A stretch of 56,680 nt of DNA from Dipetalonema caudispina (lineage: Eukaryota > Nematoda > Chromadorea > Rhabditida > Onchocercidae), in contig JABVXV010000371.1 in assembly GCA_013365325.1 (NCBI GenBank), positions 1-56,680 on the forward strand. The letters are read 5' to 3'. Each line of letters opens with the position of its first letter. The first letter of the stretch is position 1. The notes under the pieces were generated by a model. The model was not told the DNA's origin. It saw only the letters and a list, made by a program, of their open reading frames with translations, and searched no databases. Shown in pieces: positions 1-12,612 of this stretch. Made by a program: the position numbers and the translations under genes.

Positions 1-120
<120 letters not shown>

Positions 121-165
121 TGTGCATAGCAATAAATGCATATTTTCTTTGCTAATATATTGCAG

Positions 166-685
166 TTCATTGTTATAACTATCAGCATCTTCATATTCAT
201 ATTTGGTTTCCTTTTGGTGGCATTAACCGTTGTATTCGATTATGTTAGCACGTTTGATTTGAAATTATAATTCTTCATATTTTACTTGCATTATTATGCA
301 TCATGCATTTCCTTTTCATGTTATTATTATATCATGCACTTGCATGCTATGCGCAGAATATTTTGATAATGCAAATATTGCATCAGAAATTTCACATATG
401 CATCATTTGCTTTTGCCCTTTTTGTTCTTCTAATTTGATTGAGATATTTAAAAGTTATAATTTAAGCTTCATTTCTGTCTCATTAAAAATGATAATTTAG
501 CATTTTTGAATTTTTTTTCCTTTCTTCAGATGACATATCGATGGGAACGTCAACGAGCAATTCAAATGCAAGATGAAATGATGCAACCACCTCGCTGTAA
601 GCAAAAAGCAGAAGAATTGGGATATAATCCAATGGATTGGAAGGATTATTTCGCCCGTGATGAACCATTCATCGATACTGATTAA
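166..685 (+). CDS. Last two exons of a small single-pass membrane protein (partial, unidentified)
   Basis: Two compatible exons are visible. Exon 166-243 follows a TTGCAG acceptor and encodes 26 mostly hydrophobic residues (FIVITISIFIFIFG...), a clear membrane segment ending FDY before a GTTAGC donor. Exon 530-685 follows TTCTTCAG and encodes 51 residues, starting MTYRWERQRAIQ and ending DEPFIDTD before a TAA stop. Both junctions are phase 0. The product would have a transmembrane helix followed by a polar tail rich in Glu, Arg, Gln and Trp, which looks like a small organelle or plasma-membrane protein. I do not recognise the family. The 5' exons lie left of the window. The GTTAGC donor is weaker than GTAAG; if it is not used, the first exon reads on to a stop at 268-270. 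The terminal exon is the firmer half of the model. Confidence 0.5.
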
Positions 686-3600
686 TTAATAGTTAATGTT
701 AGTTTTTGAAAATTTACAAATTCCTATAAATGATTTTAGTTTTGTATTATTTCTATCACAACAAATCGACACAATAGTTTAGCAAAGAATACATCAGTAG
801 AAAAGAGATGGCGGTTTTGTCTCACGCAACATAAAAAGTTAGGAAGCGAGCAGAATGACCTTCCGGAAAATTACAATCTTTTTTTTGAAACCAGAATCTA
901 TGCTATCTGCATGATGATATTATCATTCCAGATTCTTCATCTATATAAGTGCATCTCCATCCAATTTTTATTTTTATGAAAGTTTATGATACTATTTTTT
1001 TTTTTTTTTTGTATATGATTCCAGATGAATCGACAAGATTGAAAGGGTAGTGTTAAAGCACATTAAGGTATATTTTTGGAAATTTCTTGATGAACTGAAA
1101 ATTAACTTCTAAATTTCTAATTCATCTATTGTAACATGACTAAATCACTTCAAGAACAAAACAATGACATTAAAAATATAAAAGTTTGATAGGAAAAGAA
1201 ACATATATATTACCAATCGTTTCGAAAGTCATAATTTTGTGAAAAATTACCTGTTGTTATGATTTATTATTATTCTTAAACAAATTAAAATTCGCATGAT
1301 TTATTATTATTCTTAAGCGAAATACGATTGATGATGGCCTACCAATATTTTTGGACAAATTGTGATCTCTTATGATTTATTACTATTCTTTTCAAATTAC
1401 AATTTATTATATTTGCCATTATTCTTGAGCTTATTATAAATTTTCTAATGCAATTAATTTTTTCATTTTAAATGTACGATTGCATACCGAAATCATCGAT
1501 AATTTATGACTGATTATTTGATTGTAGATAAGTCTATTGAGTAGAACAAACGTTACGTCCATTGTGGTACTGCAAATTTAATATATTTCATTTCAGAATT
1601 TATGAAATTGAATTTTGAAAATCTGTAAAATTTTGGATAAAAATTAGCTTTTGTCTTTTTTTTCAAACTAAATTATTCATTGGTTAAATAAGCATGAATA
1701 GCTTACTTTAACAGAACATACTGCGGTAAATTTTAGGCCAATTATTTTTTGTTTCTGTATGATACGTAAAAAAACATGTCGTATAACTCACACAATATGA
1801 ATTGATTATACAAATGTAATGTCTAACAAAATTTTGATAGCCAATAATATGAGTAAAAATTATCATTGTATGAGAGTATAATGGCTCAAATACCGTAAAA
1901 AGGCATACATATTGAAACAAATATAAATTACCATAATAATGGAAAGTTATGATTCAATTCTTATTAATTAATGTCCGAGATATCATTTAGACCAAAATAG
2001 GCAGAGCTTACGTTCGCGAAAACATTCATGAACGAACTGAATGGAATCTATTCAGAAAGATTTAATTCAATACTTTTCAACATTAATTGATTTCTTAGAA
2101 GATAAATAAATCAAGTGTTCGCAATATACAGTTCACTAGTTCATCGAAGGATATTTTGCAATTGTTTCGATTAATTTTTATTTTTCGCTCTTTCCTTTCC
2201 CACCTTTGCCTTCTCTTTTTTTCCTTACAATTTCGCAAAATCATTAAAATTTAATAATTGACCTGGTAGCATTTTGATAGCATAATGTTCAGTCATATGC
2301 AATTATAATTTGTGTAAAATTTATGATAAAAAGTTTGAGAAATAGCTAATATTTATCAGAAATTTTCAGGTTTTATAATCTCACACATGCCAAAACAATC
2401 TAGAACATTTATCGGCTTAGTTCAAATGTTTTGCATGAAAAATTCAACCTTGATAATTTAAAATAAAGCACGTTAATGCTTTTGTTGTTTCATTAAAAAT
2501 TTGAAATATATTTATAGTTTGATGAAACAACCATTGCCAGCTTATTGTCATATGTACATATACCGTAATGACCTAAAATTTTATCGTCATAAAGATACTG
2601 TAGGATAATATAACCAAAATAAATTTTCCATCATGTTCATATATACCATAACAACCTAAAATTTTAACGACATGACAAATGCTCTATACCGATACTCTAC
2701 CCAAAATAAATTTTTCTCCAGTGTTCACGCATAGCATAACAATCTAAAACTTTTACCGGCGTGACGGTTACTGTATAAACTACTGTATTTAAAATAAATA
2801 TTTTCATCATCTAATTGAACATTCAAATACTAACTGTAAATTAAGATGTATTCATGTTTTATCTAGAAAATTGAGTTAACCATTTTGCAAGAAACAGCAA
2901 AATTTTAATAATTTGACGAATTTGACAACCGAATGCTATAGTTGAAAATAATCAGATGGTACAATTTGTGAATATTATTAGTTTTGCCTTCTTAAAAGAT
3001 AATTAATCTTTTATTTTACATCATAATCATCTTTTTAGTATTGCATCGAAAATTCTTCTAATCATGTAATATTTTTTTATCTCATGCATATTTTTCTCTT
3101 TTTTCGCAAATTGAAGTTACTGAATCATCTCTTTCTCGAAAATTTCAACAATTTGTAATCATTGATCTTAAATACGTAATCAACTGGCATTCTAGTATTT
3201 GAATATAGTATATTTTGTAGAATCAATTAATATTCCTATATTTCACTATAATGCGTTTTTAAGAATCAATCAATATTCTTATAATATATTTTAATGAATA
3301 TGATACTTCCGCAATTTTTAATGCTGTCATTAATGCTTAAAATTATTTATTAATGAAACTTGTTTCCCTTCTAATCTTTTATTAAATCACTTATTTTATC
3401 TTGGCTCTTAAATACTAACCTAAAATAAATGATAGATTATAAATTGAAAAGCAACATCTAACTTAAATCATAAATTGAAAAAACAAAGTTAATACTTTCA
3501 AATTTTATGCTGTAATGCACACTAACAAATTGTTTTTATAAGATAATGGGAAAAAAGATTAGAAAAGATTTATTTCAAATTGCTGCAAAAAAAAATTCTT

Positions 3601-4772
3601 CCTCTCCATTTCTTCTATCAAGCATAATTATTACGAACAAATGCTTTGCTATTTGTTTGCAAAAAAATAAAAAGAAAATGAAAGTAAAAAAAAATAATGT
3701 AAAAAGTTAGCAAATGTAAGAATCAGCAAACTATACACACTTGAATTTACATTAAAAGAAAAAAAGAAAACAAAGAAGGAAAAAATCAAAATGCAAATCT
3801 AATTTTCATTAAAATAAATTATCATTATTAACTAGAACTAGGCCTTTTTCTCGTTTTATTTCCATTTTTTTTTTTTTTTTTTTTTTTTGCAGTTTGAACT
3901 TTCTTCACCAATTTTTGATCATCGATCGATTGCAAATGAATAACTCTTGTTTGTTAGAAGTGATGCTTAAATATGATAGACAGATTGGTTTGTTTTCAAC
4001 TAGGCTATTCGTTGTTTGCACACTATTCTGATTAATTACTTTTAAGTTGTTAAAGAATGGATAGATAAAATATTCCTTAATATATTTTGAGTAACTGATT
4101 TTGATATCTAATACTTTAATTTCATTTGCATTTGTTAAATATGGATTGTTATCAATATTTTCGATCTAATTAATCATTGATAATAATATATTAATAAATA
4201 CAAATCAATCCGAGTGTTGGGATAACTAGAAATAATACAATGACAGCGATTAATAAATTGTATTTGTTTGAATTTCAATCAGTGTTAATTATGGGATATT
4301 ATCAATGTTTTCAACTTAATTACTCATGAATAATGTGTTTGAATGAAAGTATAACTTACGAAAAATATGCATAATTGTGAACAGTAATGGAAATTGCTAA
4401 TAATTTACATTTTTGCTTGCTAATTAATTTTTGAATTGTTGACGGATTTTATCATCTAAAGATGCTAAAATTATTTCATACACTTCACTATTTGACTAAA
4501 ACATTTGTAATAGTACGGCAATAAATTGATAATAAATATTGCACAACGTATGAATTGTCTATGCAATCATTATGAAATTTGCTTAAATGATCCATTTATT
4601 GTTATTTTAATCATTTTTACCGGTACCTATGTAATACTTATGTAACGGATAATACATAATAAGTTTTCATTGCGTTTTTTTTTTTTTTTTTTTTTTTTTA
4701 AATGCGCGAATATTTTTACGATACACTTAAAATCAATTATTAGTATTATTATTATTTGAAAGGATTTTATAG
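686..4772. other. Gene-free AT-rich spacer
   Basis: No exon-like open frame with sensible splice sites was found on either strand. It contains poly-T tracts (about 993-1010, 3866-3888, 4674-4699), a small direct repeat near 1261-1315 and the diverged three-copy repeat listed separately. Confidence 0.6.
2556..2811. repeat. Diverged tandem repeat, 3 copies of about 82-88 bp
   Basis: Three successive units begin at about 2556, 2638 and 2726. Each has CATA..CC/GCRTAAYRA, then CTAAAA(C/T)TTT, then CAAAATAAAT or AAAATAAAT, and closes with ATCATGTTC-like sequence. Divergence is strong but co-linear, so this is an old tandem duplication in non-coding DNA. Confidence 0.7.
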
Positions 4773-5583
4773 ATGAAATTCGTATTATTCTTATTTCTAA
4801 CCCTATTTGGTATCAGTATCGGGATGCGACTTCAAGCAGTACGAGCTAAAGGTCAATTAAAATGTGGAGATAAACCAGCAGCAAATGTTAAAGTTAAGCT
4901 ATGGGATGAAGATGATGGTTAGGATATTTCTTTCAAATTTACTCTGAATACTTTTAGCATAAAATAAAGACATTGGATAATGACATATTATCAATATTTC
5001 AAATTTCTATTAATTATCAACATTTTTGGTCTAAATTAATACTATTTTTAATACAAACCATTGCTTTTTTTTTTGAATTTTTTTATTGAAGTGTACGTAA
5101 GTAACGAATGAATTTTAGGGCCAGATCCGGATGATGTATTGGATGAAGGAGAAACAGATAGAAATGGTAACTTCGATCTTGAAGGTAGTACCCGAGAATT
5201 GACAACTATTGATCCAGTACTTAAAATTTATCATGATTGTGATGATGGCATTAAAGTAAGCATTTTTGTAACATATATTCAATATTTTGATGCAATGAAA
5301 TTTCTAATTTCATATGAAAAAAAAACAAAGGCAAAATTTTTGCCCCAATATATGTCAACATTGATTGATTTTCTTCTGATATTTTAATTTTTGAGTTTAA
5401 TTTGCAAATAATCATTGCAATAATTTTTTTTTTACATTTTAATTTTAGCCTGGTAAAAGAAAGATTAAACTACGTATACCGGTACAATACATTACTGGTG
5501 GTTCTAAAGCAAAGAAAGCTTTCGATGCTGGTGTACTAAATTTGGAAACAATATTTCCAGCAGAGGAACGTGAACTATTTTAA
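4773..5583 (+). CDS. ttr: Transthyretin-like (TTL) secreted protein, copy 1
   Basis: Three exons, 4773-4917, 5119-5255 and 5449-5583, join in frame to 138 residues. The N-terminus (MKFVLFLFLTLFGISIG) is a signal peptide, with cleavage expected near residue 25. The mature part carries nematode TTL landmarks: KGQLKCGDKPA, VKVKLWDEDDGPDPDD, TTIDPVLKIYHDCDD, and FDAGVLNLETIFP at the C-terminus. TTL proteins are small extracellular beta-sandwich proteins; one C. elegans member, TTR-52, bridges apoptotic cells to phagocytes, but most have no known ligand. The start is well supported because an acceptor (TTTTATAG, 4765-4772) abuts the ATG, as expected for spliced-leader addition. Only two cysteines remain in the mature domain: PGKRK stands where PCQRK is usual, and the C-terminal Cys is absent. 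It is paralogous to the gene at 6954. Confidence 0.93.
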
Positions 5584-6953
5584 AAGTTTACGTGAAATAT
5601 GACGCATTGAAAGTATCGTGATAAATTGGAATAATTATGAGGATTTGAAAAAAAAAAAAATTGATAATAATAATTTTTGTATGACAATAATAATTTTTGT
5701 ATTCTTTTAATATGATAAAATTTTTTATTTTTTTTACCTGTATTTTTTGTTACGTATTTTATATCAAGTGGTCTTATGCACCATACTTCATTCATTTCTC
5801 GTTTTATTAATTAAAACAATTTTAAATCTTTAAAAGTTATTTACTTGTAGTAATTGAACTTTCTTTAATATACCTCAATGAATTAATATTTTTAAAGTGC
5901 AATTAAATGTTATAGTTGAAATTTTCAAAACGTAGATTAACTTTTCAAACAGTTGCTCGAATTACGATAATTAACGGCAAATTAAATGAGCCCATATTAG
6001 TTATTTCATTATGGATTTGAAATTTCAGTATTTAAATATGTAGGACTTTTTGATTTATTTTATTACATTACGCTTATCAAATTATTGAATGCATTATTTA
6101 TATTTCGTGTAAACAAAATTTCGGCATCGAAATAGTTGAATACTGGAAATTATTTGTAAAAACTGTCCATATCAAATTACTCGATGTTTACCTTTTCCTT
6201 CAATAAGAGATACTGGAAGGGTATGTAAACAAACTAACCAAATTTTATCAAATATGTCAACAACATCTGATACCGTCCTACTAAGTTCTAATTTTTTGTC
6301 CTTATTAACATGCCAAACTTAAATTTGATCACTATTATTATTATTATTATTACTTTGAGCAGCTACCAAATTTATCATTTTAATTATTAAAAATTGTCAA
6401 ATTTGAATAAAGCTACCATTTCTAGTTATTTAGGAATTTGATAATGTTTTAACCTAATTTTTAGCACATTCATTTATTTTAACTTTAATTTTTTAACTGT
6501 AAAATATGAGTTCGTTATTTATCATAACATTATCTTCATATTATTATTATTTACATTTTTAAATTTTATTCAGTTTATGTAAGAAAAAATGTAAGCAAAA
6601 ATGGAATCATTTCAATATGTTACAATATAATTATTTTTTCCAACAGTGATTTCATGGAAACTTAAGAAAAGATGAACTGGAAAGGAATGATTTTAGGTAA
6701 TGAATATTTACAAAAACACTATAGACGATCCGATTATTCCGTATAATTATTAGAGATTTTAGCAAATTAAATACTTTGGGACATTTAATTAAGTACAAAT
6801 CAACAATACAAATGCTAATGCAACTTTCATGCTTTCAAATCTTTCAATCCAGAAATGGTATAGAGTAGGAATAAGCATCAGGTAACGAAACATTTACAGG
6901 AACATAAAAAATAATTTAATTATTCCGGATTTTGCCGAATTGATTATTTTAAG
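5584..6953. other. Spacer between the two TTL genes
   Basis: No coding exon seen. It holds the 3' UTR of TTL copy 1 and the 5' flank of copy 2, a short (ATT)n run near 6332-6351 and AT-rich sequence. The length (about 1.4 kb) is long for a nematode operon intercistronic gap. Confidence 0.6.
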
Positions 6954-8397
6954 ATGCATTTTTGGTTACTCATTGTAATACTGGGTGTTGTGACATTTTC
7001 AACAGCTGTGAGACAACAAGCTGTTGCAATCAAAGGTAAACTGCTATGTGGTGATGTTCCTGCAAGAAATGTTCGAGTGAAACTTTGGGAAGAAGATTCT
7101 GGTAATTTCATCTTTTAATTCTTTCATTAAAATTTTCAAATTGATAAATGATGATTTTAAAATTTGTGATTTATATGTTCAATTTCTACATTGTTAATAT
7201 TCAGCTAATTTTAACTTTTTTTTTCCCTTCATAAGAATTAAAAATTGATGGTACATATCTTCTGGACGATTTTACGTTTTTTAGGGCCTGATCCGGATGA
7301 TCTTCTAGATCAAGGATATACCGATGAACAAGGTATGTTTATGCTGAAAGGTGATACTTCTGAATTAACCACAATCGATCCGGTATTTAAAGTGTATCAT
7401 GATTGCGATGATAATCTAAAGGTTGTCAATTTTTTTATTTTTGATTTCAATTTTTGTTTCAAATTTATTATATATTATTACTGCTTGATACTTGGTGAAA
7501 AAAATGATGCAATGATAGCAAATAGAAAACTATGATCTTAATTAAGTATGAATAAAATTATTAAATTTTTTCCCATCTTTCATTGATTTAAACTTTTTTC
7601 AGCCAGGACAACGAAAATTAAAATTCAAAATACCATCCAGTTATATCAGCGAAGGTAAAACAGCTAAGAAAGTGTTTGATATTGGTGTCCTAAATTTGGA
7701 AACAATATTTCCGGTTTGATTTTAAAAATTTTGAAAATATAAATATACAATTTATCAACATTCAAATATGATAAGTATTACATTCTGTAATTATTTATCA
7801 TTACATATCTCAATAAGGACAAAGGAAATGTATCCAAAACATCATTGGTAGTCTTAATGGATAGATTTTACGGAATTATTTTGTGAAATATAGAGTACCA
7901 TAAACTTTTTCCAACAAATGGATGTAACTTTAATATAACTTTAATGGATAAAAAATTATTTGAGAGAGAGAGAGAGAGAGGGAAAACTCATAAACTTTTG
8001 TTCCGGCATATGAATGATTTGATTATTTTCGCATGTCACTCACGTTAAAGCAAATTTTCTGTTTATTCATTTAATTTACTTTTTTTACATAATCAGGACA
8101 TTCTATTTGGATTTTAAAAAAATAAAAACTTTCATCTAAATGTTTCAAAATTATTCATACCATTTGTAAAATTTAAGAAAAAATCTTGCAAATAAAATAA
8201 TTTTATTTTTTAAAATCTTAAAAAAAAATTGTTGAAAATACTTTTTCTTTTGTTTGGAGTAAAATACTAAATTATTCCATATTTTAGGCAAGTATTTATT
8301 TCAATTCATTGATTTAATTAAATATTTTTTCTTTTTTCTAAAAAAAAAAAAAAAATTTTTATTGCAGGATGAGGAACGTGAATTGATTCCTTCATAA
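6954..8397 (+). CDS. ttr: Transthyretin-like (TTL) secreted protein, copy 2
   Basis: Four exons, 6954-7101, 7285-7421, 7603-7713 and 8368-8397, join in frame to 141 residues. The signal peptide is MHFWLLIVILGVVTFSTA. The TTL signature follows: KGKLLCGDVPARNV, VKLWEEDSGPDPDD, TTIDPVFKVYHDCDD, and VLNLETIFP then DEERELIPS. An acceptor (TTATTTTAAG) lies directly before the ATG, consistent with spliced-leader addition. The first two introns match copy 1 in position and phase, so the genes are tandem duplicates. Copy 2 has an additional 654-bp phase-0 intron splitting the last codons; reading through it would end the protein after FPV. The DEEREL motif of exon 4 matches AEEREL in copy 1 and confirms the tiny exon. 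The second cysteine pair is missing, as in copy 1. Confidence 0.92.
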
Positions 8398-8424
8398 ATG
8401 CATGCATGCAAGCATGCATGCATT
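8397..8424. repeat. Perfect GCAT palindrome overlapping the TTL-2 stop codon
   Basis: Arms AATGCATGCATGC (8397-8409) and GCATGCATGCATT (8412-8424) are perfect inverted repeats separated by AA. The last base of the TAA stop is the first base of the left arm. It could fold as a 13-bp hairpin in the mRNA at the stop codon, or simply be a GCAT microsatellite. Confidence 0.9.
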
Positions 8425-8596
8425 AATTTTATTCGAGAAATGTTGGATGAAAATGAGGAAGAAACAAAAATTTTTTTTTTCGTATTGTTTTAATTTTCTT
8501 GCTAATTTATGTTTATCAATGCATAATGATAACAAAAAAAACTTTCCTTTTTTTATCAAATGAATGATTAGATTGTAAATTGGAAGCAAATGTATA

Positions 8597-8602
8597 AATA
8601 AA
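8597..8602 (+). terminator. Poly(A) signal AATAAA of TTL copy 2
   Basis: Canonical AATAAA about 200 nt after the stop, within ATAAATAAATAA. Nothing else in the next kilobase suggests the gene continues. Confidence 0.5.
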
Positions 8603-9821
8603 TAATTAATTATATGTATTCTTTCGCATTCAACAATTAAATTGTATATTTAAAATAATTTTACTTCACTTTTTTTTGATTAAAAATTCGAGAAAATTCA
8701 ATTTGTTAGAAAATATGAACTATGCTTTGAGTACTATTAGAATGTCGAAAACTATCCATTGATGCATCGCAATGAATTTTAAGAAAAAAGCTAGTTAAAA
8801 TACTTATTTGAAATATATAACCAATAAATATATAAATGTATACATATATTAATATTATTATATATTATTTATTATATATATTTATATATTTATTTATTCA
8901 TTTATTTAATATATACGCGATATTATAGTCTGGAAAAAAAGAAATTATGTTCGAGCATATTTAGTTTGAGGTAAATGAATGCTAATTATTATTTATCCAT
9001 TTTAATTTTTATGTTTGGTACCATTTAGTAGTAACGAAATTTTGTTAGAACATGTCTGAATCATAATGATCAAATAATAACAATTATTTTATAAATTCTA
9101 ATTTCAATACGTTTTTCTGTTCCAATTTTAAGTCTGATACCGTCCCAATGTTAGTGGAAATAATATCACAACATATTTTATTCGAAATAACCGAACAGTA
9201 TTTATTAGTTTTTCAATTTCAATTTTAATCTTACCATTGTTATAAAGTTTAATTTGATACTGTTTGATCCAACCTAAAAGATTCATCCAATAATTCACTG
9301 CACGTGAATAATGACTTTAGTAAAATTTGGAAGTCTTTGAATTTAGTAGCAATTTTTTTGCATCCTTAGTTAATACGTATTTCAAATGTTGAAAATAAAA
9401 TACCAAAAAAAATGGTCTATGGAATCCATTCATTATCCTTTCTTTTTTTCCTTAACTAGGTTTTTTTTTTTGATCAATTAATCATGTGATGAAGTTTAAT
9501 CACTAATTTTTGTTCTGATAATGTTTGTTGTTGTTGTTTTTTTTTTTTTTTTTTTTCATCTTTCCTAGGCTCTCTTTAGCTAATTAATCATATGATAAAG
9601 TTTAATGTTTAATTTTTATCCTGATAATGCGAAATATGTTATTACATCTGATTGAATTAAATTGAAACTTAAAGATGCATAAGTCAATTAATATGATATG
9701 AATCGATATAAAAGGCATCTGAAACAATTAAAATAGTTTGTTTACCATTTCATAAGTATTATATCATATTACAAATATCATTTCGGATCATTCATTTTTT
9801 GTATTAATCTCTTTGATAGAT

Positions 9822-9918
9822 TCTATTGCTTTAGAATCTGTTGCTTCAAGAATCCATTGCTTTAGAATCTGTTGCTTCAAGAATCCATTGCTTCAGAATC
9901 CACCACCTTAGAATCCTT
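9822..9918. repeat. 31-bp tandem repeat built of about 15-bp half-units
   Basis: The unit ATTGCTTTAGAATCTGTTGC + TTCAAGAATCC occurs twice almost perfectly and degrades over a third copy. Each unit is itself two related TTGCTT(T/C)AGAATC-like halves. Confidence 0.75.
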
Positions 9919-12581
9919 TTGTTCCTTCTATTTGGAACATATTCATTAATGTTTTTTGATAAAAAGGAGAAAAAAAAAAGCGTAAAATATCATTTATATT
10001 AGAAGGCTTTTATCCTTGCCTTGATTAACTCTCTCTGAAGTTTATTTTCCTTTATCTATTTTACACACTTCAACAAAATATGCCATGCATCGTTTTCATC
10101 AAAAATTGAAATTTCAATTTAAATTCATCAAAAAGCAGGATTTATCTTTATTTCCCCAACAACAGCACTTTCCGTTATCTTTTTGACCTAACCATCTATT
10201 TCATTTAATCATTATCATTAATTTTATTTGCGATAAACTGGTCGTAGCTAACAAAACTTAGCCACCACAAATTTGAATTAAATATATTTATTTGAATGAA
10301 ACTTAAATAAACTGTGAATTGCCATCAGAATTATATTTCTTGCATTAATATATTGAATATTTAGTGTTCTATTACTAATTTGGCAAGTTTTCCAAACTTA
10401 AATAAGTACATTTTAATTTACCAAACTATATTTTTATCTTTTTTGTTTTGGAACAAAAAATTTTGATCATTTAATTCAGCTACCTTTGTTATCATCCGGT
10501 AAGCGATTAAATAGTTGAGGAAACCAGGAAGAAGGGATATAAAAGATGATACAAAATACAGAATGTAAATTTCCGGGTCAGGAATTATATATGTATTCCG
10601 CTATTGCAGTTATTTTGAAAGAAGTACAAAAAAAGGAAGAAAAAATTTAAACTGAAAATTGGAATGAAAAAACACTCTTCGATCAAATGTTTCTGCAACG
10701 AATTTCTAACAGTTTTGAGCTTATTGATACTTTGAAATTTGAGAAAATGACAAATATGTTAATATATTTTATAAGTATGCAAATATTTGCATAAAAATTT
10801 ACGATCGATATTTCAATGGTGAAATTTAATGCAAAAATCGCCAAATAAACGATTTTGCTATTATTTGTTGCATAAATCGAGTAAATAATGTGAAGATCAA
10901 AAAGCCAATGACTGAAATTGAAATTTAGTTACTTCATATTGAATAGTGAGTTTCAAATTATACATTCCACTTATTTCTTTGATAACATCAATTCCCACAA
11001 TCAATCAATCAATCAATTAGTTAATTGATCTGTCACCAATGCATTATTGTCAGCAGCATAGAGGGAAAAAAATTCAACCTTTTTTGTTTCTTGTTTTCAA
11101 TTTTGATATTTGAATTTTAAGTAAAATTGATTTATCAATTTTCTTTTTTAACCCTTAAATTCTTTTTTCCAATTTACATTTTTGCAACAATGCTTTTGTT
11201 TCTTTTAACATGAAATCAATGGATAATATTGAAATATTTTGAATATGAAAGAATTTTAAGTTGCATATTATAAGAATTTTAAATCACATCGCTTTAACTT
11301 TAAAATCAAGTATTTAAAATTATTAGCAAAAATAATCGATATTAACTTTAAATAGTCAAAAATACAACTGGTATTTCAAGTAACGAACTTTTTGATGCTA
11401 ACAAAAAAAAAAAAAAATGTGAGAAGGCGATACTTTTTTAAAGTTTTTAAATTTTGAAGTTTCCGCAGTTATTTAATTTTTAATTTCTGGAAGAAAAATG
11501 AACATCCAAACAATCAAGCCCTTTTTTTTTTTTTGGATGATATAAATAGTTGATAAGATTTAATTTAATGTCAAGTTTTATAACTTTTAATCTGATGAAC
11601 ACCTTCTCTAGCGAAATTCCAAACAGAACTCAAATAAATGCATTAAATAGATGAGCACAATATTTCAATGTTATCATATTACACTTTTAGGTGATATTGC
11701 AATATTTTGAAAACATTCTTCAGCGAATAAAAATTTCGGAATTTCCTCATCATCATCATCAACATCATCAACATATTACCTCTGTATAGTAATTACAACA
11801 ACTTATTTAAATTTTAATATTAATTAAATTGTAGTTTTATTTTTCAAGCATATAAAATATTTCAAAATTTTTATATATTCAATGTAACAATACATCGTTT
11901 GAATTGCAAAAAATCGGACATGATAACCGGATAACAATTTAAATAACATTTTTTTCTTTTTCCTTTTTTTTTTCTTTTTTTTTAAAATAATACCAAACTA
12001 CAAACTCATTTAATTATTATCATTTATATCCTGAAGAACAAAATATGGAAATCATTCAATGCAATCACATATCATTGATTACTACTCGATACTATCATTG
12101 TACATTCCTAATAGAAAAAATTCAAGAAAAATTTTATAATCATTTCAATTTTAACAATGTTATAACCGGTTTTCAATGAAAAAAAAAAAATAATTTCCAT
12201 GAATAAAAAAAAAAAAAGGAAAAAACATTCAACTTGAGAAGAAAGGAAGAAAAAAAAAAAAGTACCAATTGTTAGTCAACAAAATATCAACCAGTAGAGG
12301 TGTACATTTGAGCTAATTAACCGATTAATTAATCGAATTCTTTTCTTTTTTTTTTTTTTTTTTTTTGCTTCAAATTTTTGCATTTATATATGAACAGGAA
12401 AGTTTAAATCTTTTCAATTATGATCATCAATAAAGAAAACAATTATTTCAATCAGGAAAAACGATTCGTATTGTAATAGTTGTCCTTAAAATGAGGCTAA
12501 TTAAAATAGCCTCAAATTAAAGGAAGCAATAAATAAGTAAAATAATTGAATAATCTGCTGCCACAAAACAAAATGTCAACA

Positions 12582-12612
<31 letters not shown>

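Noticed and set aside
483..668. Minus-strand open frame opposite the first membrane-protein terminal exon
   Set aside because: Shadow of the plus-strand exon, which has a proper acceptor, a stop and a matching upstream exon.
8397..8424. A bacterial-style intrinsic terminator
   Set aside because: The hairpin is GC-moderate and the genome is eukaryotic, with a poly(A) signal downstream; the terminator model does not apply.
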